DNA of 10,482 nt from Ruminococcaceae bacterium UBA5891 (GCA_002431945.1 DJET01000024.1:1-10482), one strand, 5' to 3'; shown: positions 1 through 6,684, counted from the stretch's first letter. Notes: generated by a model from the letters alone, not told the origin. A program made the numbers and translations.

Positions 1-31
1 CACAATTACTATTATACGAGGAGGATTATTC

Positions 32-973
32 TTGATATTGGAAGCAAGGGGCTTCGGCGCTACAATAGCCGAGGCAAAGGAAAAAGCAATAGCGGATTTA
101 AACGCGGCGGAGGACGCCGATATACAGTTTGAAGTAATAGCTACGCCCAAAAAGAAGACGCTCGGTCTTTTCGGCGGCCGTCAGGCAGAGGTAAGGGTTT
201 TTGTTGAGTTGCCCGATGAAAAGCCGCAGCGCAAAAAAACTCAAGCGGCAAAGCAGGTAAAGCCGCAAAAGGCGGAAAAACCTGCGGCTAAGCCGGTAAA
301 GGCGGCTGTTAAAGAGGAAGCCGCGCCTAAAAAGGCGGCACCCGAATACGGCGAGCCGGTAAACGCAGATGAAATTTCAGCCGATACAAAGGCGGGAAGA
401 GCTGTAGCATACCTTAAGGGTATACTTGATAAGCTTGGTTGCACAGGCATTACAATGAAGGTTGCCGAGCGTGATAACGCCGCGCTTATCGAGCTTGACG
501 GCGAGGGCCTCGGCGTGGTTATTGGCCACAGGGGCGAAACGCTTGATTCGCTTCAGTATTTAACAGGTCTTGCGGCAAGCAACGGCGGCGGATACTATAA
601 GGTAACGCTTAACATAGGCGATTACCGCGAAAAACGCGAAGAGGCGCTTACAAGCCTTGCAAACCGCATTGCCGAACAGGTTTTAAAAACCGGCAAGTGC
701 CGCACGCTTGAGCCTATGAATCCTTACGAGCGCAGGATAATACACACTGCGGTTCAGTCGATCGACGGCGTTGTTTCAGGCTCCTTCGGCGAGGGCAGCG
801 GCAGACGCGTTGTTATCGGAATAGAGGGCAGGGAGTTAAGACCCGCAAGAAGAGACGGCGGCAGACGCGACGGATATTCACGCCGTCCGCGCACTTCGTC
901 GGCAGGCGCTTCGACCTCATCGCGCGAGCCTAAGCGCGACAGCGACGCTCCTTTATACGGAAAAATAAATTAA
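32..973 (+). CDS. jag: Jag/KhpB (SpoIIIJ-associated) RNA-binding protein, KH and R3H domains
   Basis: Cytoplasmic single-strand nucleic acid binding protein; in related Gram-positives KhpB partners KhpA and affects cell elongation and division through RNA binding. The 313-residue product shows a Jag-N domain (about residues 1-55), a Lys/Ala/Pro-rich linker (about 62-105), a KH domain whose GxxG loop is GHRG at 165-168 followed by ETLDSLQYLT, and an R3H domain with R234-xxx-H238 and a GEGSGRRVVI strand near 253-262. An Arg/Ser-rich tail (about 270-305) ends in DAPLYGKIN. Many Jag proteins are near 210 residues, so the extra length is linker plus tail. The start is TTG at 32, about seven bases after GAGGAGGA (18-25); a second TTG at 38 is too far from that site. 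Jag usually follows yidC, which probably lies just left of the window (inference). A terminator follows. Confidence 0.95.
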   Translation: MILEARGFGATIAEAKEKAIADLNAAEDADIQFEVIATPKKKTLGLFGGRQAEVRVFVELPDEKPQRKKTQAAKQVKPQKAEKPAAKPVKAAVKEEAAPKKAAPEYGEPVNADEISADTKAGRAVAYLKGILDKLGCTGITMKVAERDNAALIELDGEGLGVVIGHRGETLDSLQYLTGLAASNGGGYYKVTLNIGDYREKREEALTSLANRIAEQVLKTGKCRTLEPMNPYERRIIHTAVQSIDGVVSGSFGEGSGRRVVIGIEGRELRPARRDGGRRDGYSRRPRTSSAGASTSSREPKRDSDAPLYGKIN

Positions 974-993
974 GCCATATAAAACAAAAATAC

Positions 994-1031
994 TGACGGA
1001 TTACGGCAAGTCCTATATCCGTCATTTTTTT
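994..1031 (+). terminator. Rho-independent terminator after jag
   Basis: A perfect 8-bp stem, TGACGGAT (994-1001) with ATCCGTCA (1017-1024), is followed directly by seven T residues (1025-1031). It lies 21 bases after the jag stop and separates jag from the murA promoter. Confidence 0.9.
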
Positions 1032-1041
1032 GATTTAAAAA

Positions 1042-1070
1042 TTGACAAAACAGGAAATTGTGTATATAAT
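1042..1070 (+). promoter_or_regulatory. Consensus SigA-type promoter for murA
   Basis: TTGACA at 1042-1047 and TATAAT at 1065-1070 are separated by exactly 17 bases, a perfect vegetative sigma factor match. Transcription should start near 1077, giving murA an AT-rich leader of roughly 75 bases in which no clear hairpin was seen. A second TATAAT at 1124-1129 lacks a good -35. Confidence 0.9.
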
Positions 1071-1140
1071 ACTTTATATTGTTAATAAACGGATTTAATT
1101 TAATTATCAGGATACACTATATATATAATTTATTTTGACT

Positions 1141-1145
1141 GGGAG
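1141..1145 (+). promoter_or_regulatory. Ribosome binding site that sets the murA start
   Basis: GGGAG lies eight bases upstream of TTG at 1154. The alternative in-frame GTG at 1145 overlaps this site and has no Shine-Dalgarno sequence of its own, so TTG 1154 is preferred. Confidence 0.65.
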
Positions 1146-1153
1146 TGCCTTAT

Positions 1154-2440
1154 TTGGAGAAATTCGTAATAAAGGGCGGAAATGCTCTTAAAGGCGAGGT
1201 CCGCATAAGCGGAGCTAAAAACGCGGCTGTCGCAATACTTCCGGCGGTTCTGCTTTCAGATGAGCCGTGCATTGTTGAAAATTTACCGAATATATCAGAT
1301 GTTGCCACCATACTTAAAACTATGCAGGCGCTCGGCGCAAATATTAAGGCTTTAAATAAATCTGCTGTTGAAATCGATCCAAGGCATGTAAATTCCTTTG
1401 TGGTTTCGAAAAAAATGGCGGAGGGTATGAGGGCTTCAAGCTATTTTTTAGGCGCGCTTCTGGGCAGGCTCGGCAGGGCGCGCGTAGCTCCTCCGGGGGG
1501 CTGCGATTTCGGCGTTCGTCCCATAGATCAGCATATCAAGGGCTTTGAGGCGTTAGGCGCTAAAATGTCGATTGAAAACGGAATGGTAGACGCAAGGGCG
1601 CAAAAGCTTTCGGGCTGTTCTATATATCTTGACGTAGTTTCGGTAGGGGCTACAATAAATATTATGCTCGCGGCGGTTAAGGCGGCAGGGCTTACGGTTA
1701 TAGAAAACGCGGCGCGCGAGCCGCACATAGTCGATCTTGCGAATTTTCTTAATTCTATGGGAGCCGACATTATGGGCGCGGGGACAAGCGTAATTAAAAT
1801 ACGCGGCGTAAGGCATTTACACGGTACCTCTTACAGCATAATTCCCGATCAGATAGAGGCGGGCACTTATATGGCGGCGGCAGCGGCGGCAGGCGGCGAC
1901 GTGCTTATTACCAACGTTACGCCGAAGCACCTTGAATCTATAATAGCAAAGCTTCAGGAGACCGGCGCTAAGATTACCGAATACGACGAGGCGGTGCGCG
2001 TTCAGATGAACAGGCGACCGCATAAATGCAATATTAAAACCATGCCCCACCCCGGATTTCCTACCGATATGCAGCCGCAGATAGCCGTGCTTTTAAGCAT
2101 TGCAGACGGCACAAGCATTATAACCGAGGGCGTGTGGGACAGCCGTTTCAGATATGTGGATCAGTTAACCCTTATGGGCGCGGATATACAGGTAGACGGT
2201 AAAATGGCTGTAATTACGGGCGTTAAGTCGCTTCATTCCGCACCGGTAAAGGCTGTTGACCTGCGTGCGGGCGCGGCTATGATAATAGCGGGGCTTGCGG
2301 CGGACGGCATTACCGAGATAGAGGAAATAGACCATATTGACCGAGGCTACGAGGACGTTGTTGAAAAGCTTACGAAAATAGGCGCCGATATTAAGCGCGT
2401 AACCGTTACGGACGGTACGCAGCTTTTAAAGCAGGCGTAG
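1154..2440 (+). CDS. murA: UDP-N-acetylglucosamine 1-carboxyvinyltransferase (MurA)
   Basis: Catalyses the first committed step of peptidoglycan synthesis in the cytoplasm, transferring enolpyruvate from PEP to UDP-GlcNAc. From TTG 1154 the product is 428 residues, normal for MurA, and begins MEKFVIKGG. With this start several active-site positions carry the same numbers as in E. coli MurA (recalled, not aligned): K22 and N23 in SGAKN, D305 in FPTDMQ and R397 in HIDRGYED. The catalytic cysteine is present in PPGGCDFG (Cys117, equivalent to E. coli Cys115); its presence predicts fosfomycin sensitivity at the target, since Asp variants are resistant. Other signatures are RPIDQHIKGFEALGA and EAGTYM. 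An in-frame GTG at 1145 would add three residues but overlaps the ribosome binding site. The gene appears to be a single transcript unit between its own consensus promoter and a terminator. Whether it is the MurA or the MurZ paralogue cannot be decided here. Confidence 0.96.
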   Translation: MEKFVIKGGNALKGEVRISGAKNAAVAILPAVLLSDEPCIVENLPNISDVATILKTMQALGANIKALNKSAVEIDPRHVNSFVVSKKMAEGMRASSYFLGALLGRLGRARVAPPGGCDFGVRPIDQHIKGFEALGAKMSIENGMVDARAQKLSGCSIYLDVVSVGATINIMLAAVKAAGLTVIENAAREPHIVDLANFLNSMGADIMGAGTSVIKIRGVRHLHGTSYSIIPDQIEAGTYMAAAAAAGGDVLITNVTPKHLESIIAKLQETGAKITEYDEAVRVQMNRRPHKCNIKTMPHPGFPTDMQPQIAVLLSIADGTSIITEGVWDSRFRYVDQLTLMGADIQVDGKMAVITGVKSLHSAPVKAVDLRAGAAMIIAGLAADGITEIEEIDHIDRGYEDVVEKLTKIGADIKRVTVTDGTQLLKQA

Positions 2441-2450
2441 ATACGGCATT

Positions 2451-2478
2451 AAGACCGACATACAGTCGGTCTTTTTTT
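2451..2478 (+). terminator. Rho-independent terminator after murA
   Basis: A perfect 9-bp stem, AAGACCGAC (2451-2459) with GTCGGTCTT (2465-2473), has a five-base loop and ends in an uninterrupted T run to 2478. It ends only 16 bases before the walJ start, with no clear promoter between them. Confidence 0.93.
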
Positions 2479-2494
2479 GAAATGAGGAAATTTA

Positions 2495-3286
2495 ATGGCA
2501 AGGATATGTCCGCTTTTCAGCGGCTCAACCGGTAACAGTACATATATAGCGTCTCCGAAGGGGGCGCTGCTTATAGACGCAGGCGCGTCGTTCCGCGCGC
2601 TTTGCACGGCGCTTACCGCGGCAGGCGGCAGTATAGAAGAAATTAAAACCGTTTTGATTACCCACGAGCATTCCGATCATATAAAAGGTCTTAAAACCCT
2701 TTTAAGCAAAACGGGCGCCGCGGCTGCGGCTTCCGAAAAAACGCTTTCGGCGCTTCAAAGTGCCGGTATAATTCCCGCAGGCACCGATATGATAACGCTT
2801 GAAAGCGAAAAAATCACCGAGCTTTCGGGCTTCGGCGTTAAAAGGTTTTCAACGCTTCACGACTGCGAAGGCTCAAGCGGATATACGCTTTTAACCGCAG
2901 ACGGCAGAAAAATATCGGTTTGTACCGATTTGGGGCGCGTGACAGACGAGGTAAGAAATTCGCTTTACGGCAGCGACGCGGTGCTTATAGAGTCTAACCA
3001 CGATATAAATATGCTTAAAAACGGACCTTATCCGCCGTCCCTTAAAATACGCATACTTTCGGATAACGGGCATATTTCAAACAACGCCTGCGCCGCAGAG
3101 CTGCCCGAACTTTTGCGCCGCGGCACAAAGAGGTTTATACTCGGTCATTTAAGTCGGAAAAACAACAGCCCGCTTTTGGCTTTAAACGCCGCCGAGGCCG
3201 CTCTTACAGACGCAGGCGCCCTAAACGGCACGGATTATATTCTTACCGTTGCGGCGCCTGCGGGCAACGGGGTGACGGTGGTATGA
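2495..3286 (+). CDS. walJ: WalJ/YycJ-family metallo-beta-lactamase-fold hydrolase
   Basis: Cytoplasmic metallo-beta-lactamase-fold protein of the YycJ/WalJ/VicX group, which sits beside the walRK cell-wall two-component operon in Bacillus-like Firmicutes; its biochemical substrate is not firmly established. The 263-residue product has an N-terminal SGSTGNS segment, a LLIDAG strand (25-30), and the metal-binding motif THEHSDH with H57, H59, D61 and H62. Further candidate ligands are H122 (LHDCEG), D145 (CTDLG), H169, H193 (DNGHISN) and H218 (LGHLS). The ATG at 2495 follows GAGGAAA at 2484-2490. The last four bases overlap rlmH as ATGA, so the two are probably translationally coupled; walJ and rlmH also lie near each other in Bacillus. 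No walRK genes are visible. The murA terminator lies directly upstream, so expression may depend on read-through or an unrecognised promoter. Confidence 0.9.
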   Translation: MARICPLFSGSTGNSTYIASPKGALLIDAGASFRALCTALTAAGGSIEEIKTVLITHEHSDHIKGLKTLLSKTGAAAAASEKTLSALQSAGIIPAGTDMITLESEKITELSGFGVKRFSTLHDCEGSSGYTLLTADGRKISVCTDLGRVTDEVRNSLYGSDAVLIESNHDINMLKNGPYPPSLKIRILSDNGHISNNACAAELPELLRRGTKRFILGHLSRKNNSPLLALNAAEAALTDAGALNGTDYILTVAAPAGNGVTVV

Positions 3287-3762
3287 TAAGGGTAACGGTA
3301 ATAGCGCTTTCCTCGCTTAAGGAAAGGTACCTGCGCGAGGCGGCTGCGGAATATCAAAAGCGTCTTGGCGGCTATTGCAGCCTTAAAATTGAGGAAATAG
3401 CCCCCGTAAAATTACCCGAAAAACCCTCTGCGGCGGAAATAAACGCCGCCCTTGAACGAGAGGCGGAGCTTATAATAAATAAAATTCCCGCAGGCTCGGC
3501 GGTTTTTCCGCTTTGTATTGAGGGCAGCGGCGTTTCAAGCGAGGAATTTGCCGATATTATAAAGGAAAACGCAGACATAGGCAAAAGCCTGACCTTTATA
3601 ATCGGTAGCTCCTACGGCTTATCGGGTAAGGTCAAGGCTTTGGCGGCAAAAAGACTTTCGTTTTCAAAAATGACCTTTCCGTATCAGCTTTTCAGAATAA
3701 TGCTGTTAGAGCAGCTTTACCGTGCGTTCAGAATAAACAGCGGCGCGGCATATCATAAGTAA
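3283..3762 (+). CDS. rlmH: 23S rRNA (pseudouridine1915-N3)-methyltransferase RlmH
   Basis: SPOUT-class enzyme that uses SAM to methylate pseudouridine 1915 in helix 69 of 23S rRNA on assembled 70S ribosomes. The 159-residue length is typical. Visible family motifs are LCIEGSGVSSEEFA (77-90), the knot strand FIIGSSYGLS (105-114), LSFSKMTFPYQLFRIMLLEQLYRAF (split here only by description: LSFSKMTFPYQ at 125-135, then RIMLLEQLYRAF at 138-149) and the C-terminal YHK tail needed for substrate contact. Two variations from the common form stand out: the usual IGG in the SAM-binding knot is IGS, and the residues before YHK are NSGAA rather than the frequent RGEP. The ATG at 3283 overlaps the walJ stop by four bases, with only weak Shine-Dalgarno character upstream, consistent with coupled translation. 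Confidence 0.95.
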   Translation: MIRVTVIALSSLKERYLREAAAEYQKRLGGYCSLKIEEIAPVKLPEKPSAAEINAALEREAELIINKIPAGSAVFPLCIEGSGVSSEEFADIIKENADIGKSLTFIIGSSYGLSGKVKALAAKRLSFSKMTFPYQLFRIMLLEQLYRAFRINSGAAYHK

Positions 3763-3805
3763 AGAGTTAATTTATTCGTTATAATGCGCTTTTTTTAAAT
3801 AAAAC

Positions 3806-3834
3806 TTGACAAACAGACAGTGTAAAGCTATAAT
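3806..3834 (+). promoter_or_regulatory. Consensus SigA-type promoter for yceD-rpmF
   Basis: TTGACA at 3806-3811 and TATAAT at 3829-3834 are separated by 17 bases, the second perfect match in this window. Start of transcription near 3841 would give a short leader of about 21 bases containing the GAGGTGG ribosome binding site (3851-3857). Confidence 0.9.
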
Positions 3835-3861
3835 ATACTTTGTGACGATTGAGGTGGGAAT

Positions 3862-4362
3862 ATGGTTATCGATTTAAAGCGAATTTTTGCAAACGATAAT
3901 TCCGTACTGCCGATTGAGTATTCGTTGGATTTAAAGAACGTTGAGGTTTCGGGCGTTTATCCGCTCAAAAAGCCTGTTACCGTAAGCGGCACTGTTTCCA
4001 ACAAAGCAAGCCTTGTTGAGCTTGACGCAGTTATAACCTATGAGTATTCGGCTCCGTGCGATCGCTGCGGCACCGATACCGCAAAGGTGCATACGGTAAA
4101 AATAAGCAAATCTCTTGCGGCGGCTATTGAAGGGGAGGAAAGCGATACTATCCTTTTAGTACCTGATATGAAGCTTGATCTTGACGAGCTTGTGTATACC
4201 GAGGTTATTGTAAGTCTTCCCATGAAGCACTTATGCAAGGATACCTGCAAGGGCATATGCCCTAAATGCGGCAAAAATCTTAACGAGGGCGAATGCGGCT
4301 GTCCCGAAAAAGAGATAGACCCGCGACTTTCGGCTTTAGCCGAGTTGCTTAATAACCGATAA
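3862..4362 (+). CDS. yceD: YceD/DUF177 family protein linked to 23S rRNA accumulation
   Basis: Member of the DUF177 (YceD) family, encoded next to rpmF across bacteria and plant plastids and linked to 23S rRNA accumulation; the molecular activity is not settled. The 166-residue product has an N-terminal domain with a CDRC pair (C66, C69). Its C-terminal cysteine cluster comprises C125, C129, C133, C136, C145 and C147, containing CKGICPKCGKNLNEG, a probable metal site, followed by the family ending EIDPRLSALAELL. The ATG at 3862 follows GAGGTGG (3851-3857) at a four-base gap. It is the first gene after a consensus promoter, with rpmF 30 bases downstream and no terminator between, so the two form an operon. 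Nothing appears broken or unusual. Confidence 0.93.
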   Translation: MVIDLKRIFANDNSVLPIEYSLDLKNVEVSGVYPLKKPVTVSGTVSNKASLVELDAVITYEYSAPCDRCGTDTAKVHTVKISKSLAAAIEGEESDTILLVPDMKLDLDELVYTEVIVSLPMKHLCKDTCKGICPKCGKNLNEGECGCPEKEIDPRLSALAELLNNR

Positions 4363-4377
4363 TCAGTTTATTCTTAT

Positions 4378-4384
4378 AAGGAGG
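4378..4384 (+). promoter_or_regulatory. Strong ribosome binding site that sets the rpmF start
   Basis: AAGGAGG at 4378-4384 is a perfect Shine-Dalgarno sequence eight bases upstream of GTG 4393. An apparent earlier GTG at 4384 lies inside this site and cannot be the start. Confidence 0.9.
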
Positions 4385-4392
4385 TGCTCAAA

Positions 4393-4575
4393 GTGGCAGT
4401 ACCAAAGAGAAAGACCTCTAAGGCAAGACGTGATAAGAGAAGAAATAACCTTTGGAAGCTTAACGCTCCCACATTGGTTAGATGTTCTAACTGCGGTGAA
4501 TACAAGCGCCCGCACAGACTTTGCTCTGCCTGCGGCCATTATGATGGACGCGAGGTAGTTAAAGTCGGCGAATAA
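4393..4575 (+). CDS. rpmF: 50S ribosomal protein L32, zinc-ribbon (C+) form
   Basis: Small structural protein of the large ribosomal subunit. From GTG 4393 the product is 60 residues and begins with the diagnostic M-AVPKRKTSKARRDKRR. The zinc ribbon is complete, with cysteines at 31, 34, 44 and 47 (CSNC and CSAC), so this is the zinc-binding C+ form rather than the cysteine-free paralogue often induced under zinc starvation. The start is fixed by AAGGAGG eight bases upstream and by the family N-terminus. Arginine codons are largely AGA, unlike the CGC-rich longer genes nearby, as expected for a highly expressed gene. It is the second gene of the yceD operon and is closed by a terminator, so it is separated from downstream lipid genes. 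Confidence 0.97.
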   Translation: MAVPKRKTSKARRDKRRNNLWKLNAPTLVRCSNCGEYKRPHRLCSACGHYDGREVVKVGE

Positions 4576-4602
4576 TTCACCGAACTATCTTCGTACGAGG
4601 GG

Positions 4603-4633
4603 CAGAGGGGGATTTGATCCTCCTCTGTTTTTT
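4603..4633 (+). terminator. Rho-independent terminator after rpmF
   Basis: A 10-bp stem with one G-T pair joins CAGAGGGGGA (4603-4612) to TCCTCCTCTG (4618-4627), with loop TTTGA and six T residues at 4628-4633. It lies 27 bases after the rpmF stop. Confidence 0.93.
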
Positions 4634-4642
4634 AAGTATAGG
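4614..4642 (+). promoter_or_regulatory. Possible weak promoter for der-plsY-gpsA
   Basis: TTGATC at 4614-4619 and TATAGG at 4637-4642 are spaced by 17 bases, each matching the consensus at four of six positions. The -35 would lie in the rpmF terminator loop and 3' arm. Predicted initiation near 4649 coincides with the first base of the leader hairpin. This is tentative; it is the best candidate seen in the rpmF-der gap. Confidence 0.3.
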
Positions 4643-4648
4643 GCTTTG

Positions 4649-4674
4649 TTTGTTCCGCATTTTTGCGGAACAAA
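4649..4674 (+). other. Perfect 11-bp hairpin in the der leader
   Basis: TTTGTTCCGC (4649-4658) is exactly complementary to GCGGAACAAA (4665-4674); A4659-T4664 extends the stem to 11 bp around a TTTT loop. No T run follows on either strand, so it is not a standard intrinsic terminator. It ends 15 bases before the der ribosome binding site. Possible roles are 5'-end protection of the mRNA, protein binding or attenuation; none is shown. Confidence 0.8.
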
Positions 4675-4689
4675 TGTTAAAAATATAAA

Positions 4690-4695
4690 GGGAGG
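4690..4695 (+). promoter_or_regulatory. Ribosome binding site that sets the der start
   Basis: GGGAGG at 4690-4695 lies ten bases upstream of ATG 4706. An in-frame TTG at 4646 precedes the leader hairpin, has no Shine-Dalgarno sequence, and would add 20 residues not found in the family. Confidence 0.85.
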
Positions 4696-4705
4696 CGTTT
4701 ATATT

Positions 4706-6028
4706 ATGGCAAAACCTGTGGTTGCGGTGGTCGGAAGACCGAATGTGGGTAAATCCACGCTTTTTAATAAACTTATAGGTAAGCGGCTTTCTATTGTGGA
4801 CGATACGCCGGGCGTTACGCGCGACCGTATTTACGGCGACGGCGAGTGGCTCGGCAAAAAGTTTATGCTGGTTGATACGGGCGGTATTGAGCCTGAAAGC
4901 CGCGACGTTATACTTTCGGGTATGCGCGCGCAGGCGCAGCTTGCCATTGATACGGCTTCGGTTATAATATTTGTTACCGATGTAAAATCCGGCGTTACCG
5001 CAACAGACGCGGAAATTGCGGCAATGCTTCAAAAAAGCGGCAAGCCCGTGGTGCTTTGCGTTAACAAGTGCGACGGTATAGGCGGTCCCCCTGCCGATAT
5101 ATACGAGTTTTATAACCTCGGAATAGGCAACCCGATAGCCGTATCCTCGGTTCACGGTCACGGCACGGGCGATCTGCTTGACGAGGTGATAGCCCATATT
5201 CCGGCGGAAGAGTTTGCAGAGGACGAAGACGACGTTATAAACGTTGCCGTAATAGGAAAGCCGAACGCGGGCAAATCCTCGCTTATAAACTGTATTGCGG
5301 GCGAGGAGCGCTCGATAGTTTCGGATATTGCGGGCACAACGCGCGACGCTATCGATACCGCGATAGAGCGCGAGGGCGTTAAGTATAATTTTATTGATAC
5401 CGCAGGCCTCAGGAGAAAAAGCCGTGTTGAGGATAAAATTGAAAAATACAGCGTTTTGCGCGCGCAAATGGCTGTTGAGCGCGCCGACGTATGCGTTATA
5501 ATGATCGACGGAACAGAGGGCTTTACAGAGCAGGATTCAAAGGTTGCGGGTTTGGCGCTCGAACAGGGCAAGGCATGCATTATAGCCGTTAATAAGTGGG
5601 ACGCTGTTGACAAGGACGGCAAAACTATGGACAGCGCCCGAAAAAAGCTTATGAAGGATTTTTCGTTTATGTCCTTTGCGCCGATAATTTTTATTTCGGC
5701 AAAAACCGGTCAGCGGATCGACAGGCTTTTTGAGCTTATAAAATATGTTAACGAGCAAAACACAATGCGTATTTCAACAGGTATGTTAAACGATATTTTA
5801 GCGGACGCAACCGCGCGCGTTCAGCCCCCGACGGATAAGGGCAAGCGTCTTAAAATATACTATATGACTCAGGCGTCTACAAAGCCGCCTACGTTTGTTT
5901 GCTTTTGCAATAAAGCAGAGCTGTTTCATTTTTCGTATCAGCGTTATCTTGAAAATCAGATACGTTCCACCTTCGGGCTTGAGGGTACGCCCGTAAGGTT
6001 CGTTATACGTGAAAGGGGCGAAAAATAA
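4706..6028 (+). CDS. der: Ribosome-assembly GTPase Der (EngA)
   Basis: Essential double-GTPase that associates with the 50S subunit and promotes its maturation. From ATG 4706 the product is 440 residues, the usual length. The first G domain shows GRPNVGKS (10-17), DTPGVTRD (33-40), DTGG (57-60) and NKCD (120-123). An acidic linker (about 168-178) leads to the second G domain with GKPNAGKS (184-191), DIAGTTRD (207-214), DTAG (231-234) and NKWD (296-299). A C-terminal KH-like domain (about 352-440) ends in GTPVRFVIRERG. All nucleotide-binding motifs are intact. The gene begins a tight cluster: its TAA overlaps the plsY ATG by one base. A long leader with a perfect hairpin precedes it. Confidence 0.98.
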   Translation: MAKPVVAVVGRPNVGKSTLFNKLIGKRLSIVDDTPGVTRDRIYGDGEWLGKKFMLVDTGGIEPESRDVILSGMRAQAQLAIDTASVIIFVTDVKSGVTATDAEIAAMLQKSGKPVVLCVNKCDGIGGPPADIYEFYNLGIGNPIAVSSVHGHGTGDLLDEVIAHIPAEEFAEDEDDVINVAVIGKPNAGKSSLINCIAGEERSIVSDIAGTTRDAIDTAIEREGVKYNFIDTAGLRRKSRVEDKIEKYSVLRAQMAVERADVCVIMIDGTEGFTEQDSKVAGLALEQGKACIIAVNKWDAVDKDGKTMDSARKKLMKDFSFMSFAPIIFISAKTGQRIDRLFELIKYVNEQNTMRISTGMLNDILADATARVQPPTDKGKRLKIYYMTQASTKPPTFVCFCNKAELFHFSYQRYLENQIRSTFGLEGTPVRFVIRERGEK

Positions 6029-6684
6029 TGTGGCTTTTGTGTGTTGCCGCGGTAATTTCGGCATATTTGCTCGGCAGTATCAACTTTGCGGTAATTTTTG
6101 CAAACGCTTTTTTAAAAAAAGATGTAAGAAAGTTGGGCAGCGGAAACGCCGGTACAACAAATGTAATGCGTACAGCGGGCTTTCTGCCGGGTGCGCTTAC
6201 CTTTGTCTGCGACGCGCTTAAGGGCTTTGCCGCCTGCTACATAGGTAAAATGCTCTTCTGTTATGCATTGAATACGGGCGGCGTTAAATGGGCATATCCG
6301 GCTTACGGGGTATATCTTTGCGGCGTTGCCTGTATGTTAGGGCACGTTTTTCCCGTGTTTTTTCAGTTTAAGGGCGGCAAGGGCGTTGCAACAAGCGTGG
6401 GTATATTCGCAGTTTGCTGTCCTAAAGCAATAATAATAGGGCTTACGGTTTTTGCGCTTTGCGTGCTTATTACAAGAATAGTGTCATTAAGCTCGCTTAT
6501 TGCTACGGTTACGGTAATCTCGCTTTCTATTGTTTTTTACGATTACAGCGCGCCTATGCTTATTCCGTCGCTTTTAAGCGTATCTATGGGACTGACGGTG
6601 TTTTTAAAGCATAAGGATAATATAAAGCGGCTTGTAAAGGGCGAGGAAAAAAGAATAAAAATCAGGAGGAAGAGCAATGGCTGA
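6028..6684 (+). CDS. plsY: Acyl-phosphate:glycerol-3-phosphate acyltransferase PlsY
   Basis: Integral membrane enzyme that transfers an acyl group from acyl-phosphate to the sn-1 position of glycerol-3-phosphate, giving lysophosphatidic acid. The 218-residue product has several hydrophobic helices (about 1-25, 50-72, 92-112, 124-150, 152-172 and 174-193). All three family motifs are present: GSGNAGTTNVMR (37-48), GHVFPVFFQFKGGKG (105-119) and HKDNIKRLVKGEE (195-207). A basic tail closes the protein. The ATG at 6028 shares one base with the der stop and follows GAAAGGGG (6011-6018). The end overlaps gpsA by eight bases, so the enzyme and the producer of its substrate are co-translated. The acyl-phosphate maker PlsX is not encoded in this window. 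Confidence 0.97.
   Translation: MWLLCVAAVISAYLLGSINFAVIFANAFLKKDVRKLGSGNAGTTNVMRTAGFLPGALTFVCDALKGFAACYIGKMLFCYALNTGGVKWAYPAYGVYLCGVACMLGHVFPVFFQFKGGKGVATSVGIFAVCCPKAIIIGLTVFALCVLITRIVSLSSLIATVTVISLSIVFYDYSAPMLIPSLLSVSMGLTVFLKHKDNIKRLVKGEEKRIKIRRKSNG

Noticed and set aside
3..35. Frame ending in TGA at 33-35 that overlaps the jag TTG as TTGA
   Set aside because: It could be the end of an upstream gene coupled to jag, but only ten codons are visible and they do not resemble the basic C-terminus expected for YidC, so it cannot be supported.
1101..1129. Second murA promoter with TATAAT at 1124-1129
   Set aside because: The -35 at the right distance would be TAATTA, a poor match, while an exact promoter lies just upstream.
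3763..3800. Possible terminator after rlmH ending in a T run at 3790-3796
   Set aside because: The T run is real, but I could not build a convincing stem ahead of it; only broken AT pairing is available.
4577..5467. Long open frame (296 codons) on the - strand across the front of der
   Set aside because: It is wholly antisense to an intact, motif-complete der gene, its translation is rich in Arg/Asn/Tyr with no recognisable domain, and it has no promoter or ribosome binding site I could see. It reflects der codon bias.
5158..5622. Second - strand open frame inside der, Ser/Ala-rich translation
   Set aside because: It is antisense to the second GTPase domain and is explained by codon bias of der; there is no independent start signal.
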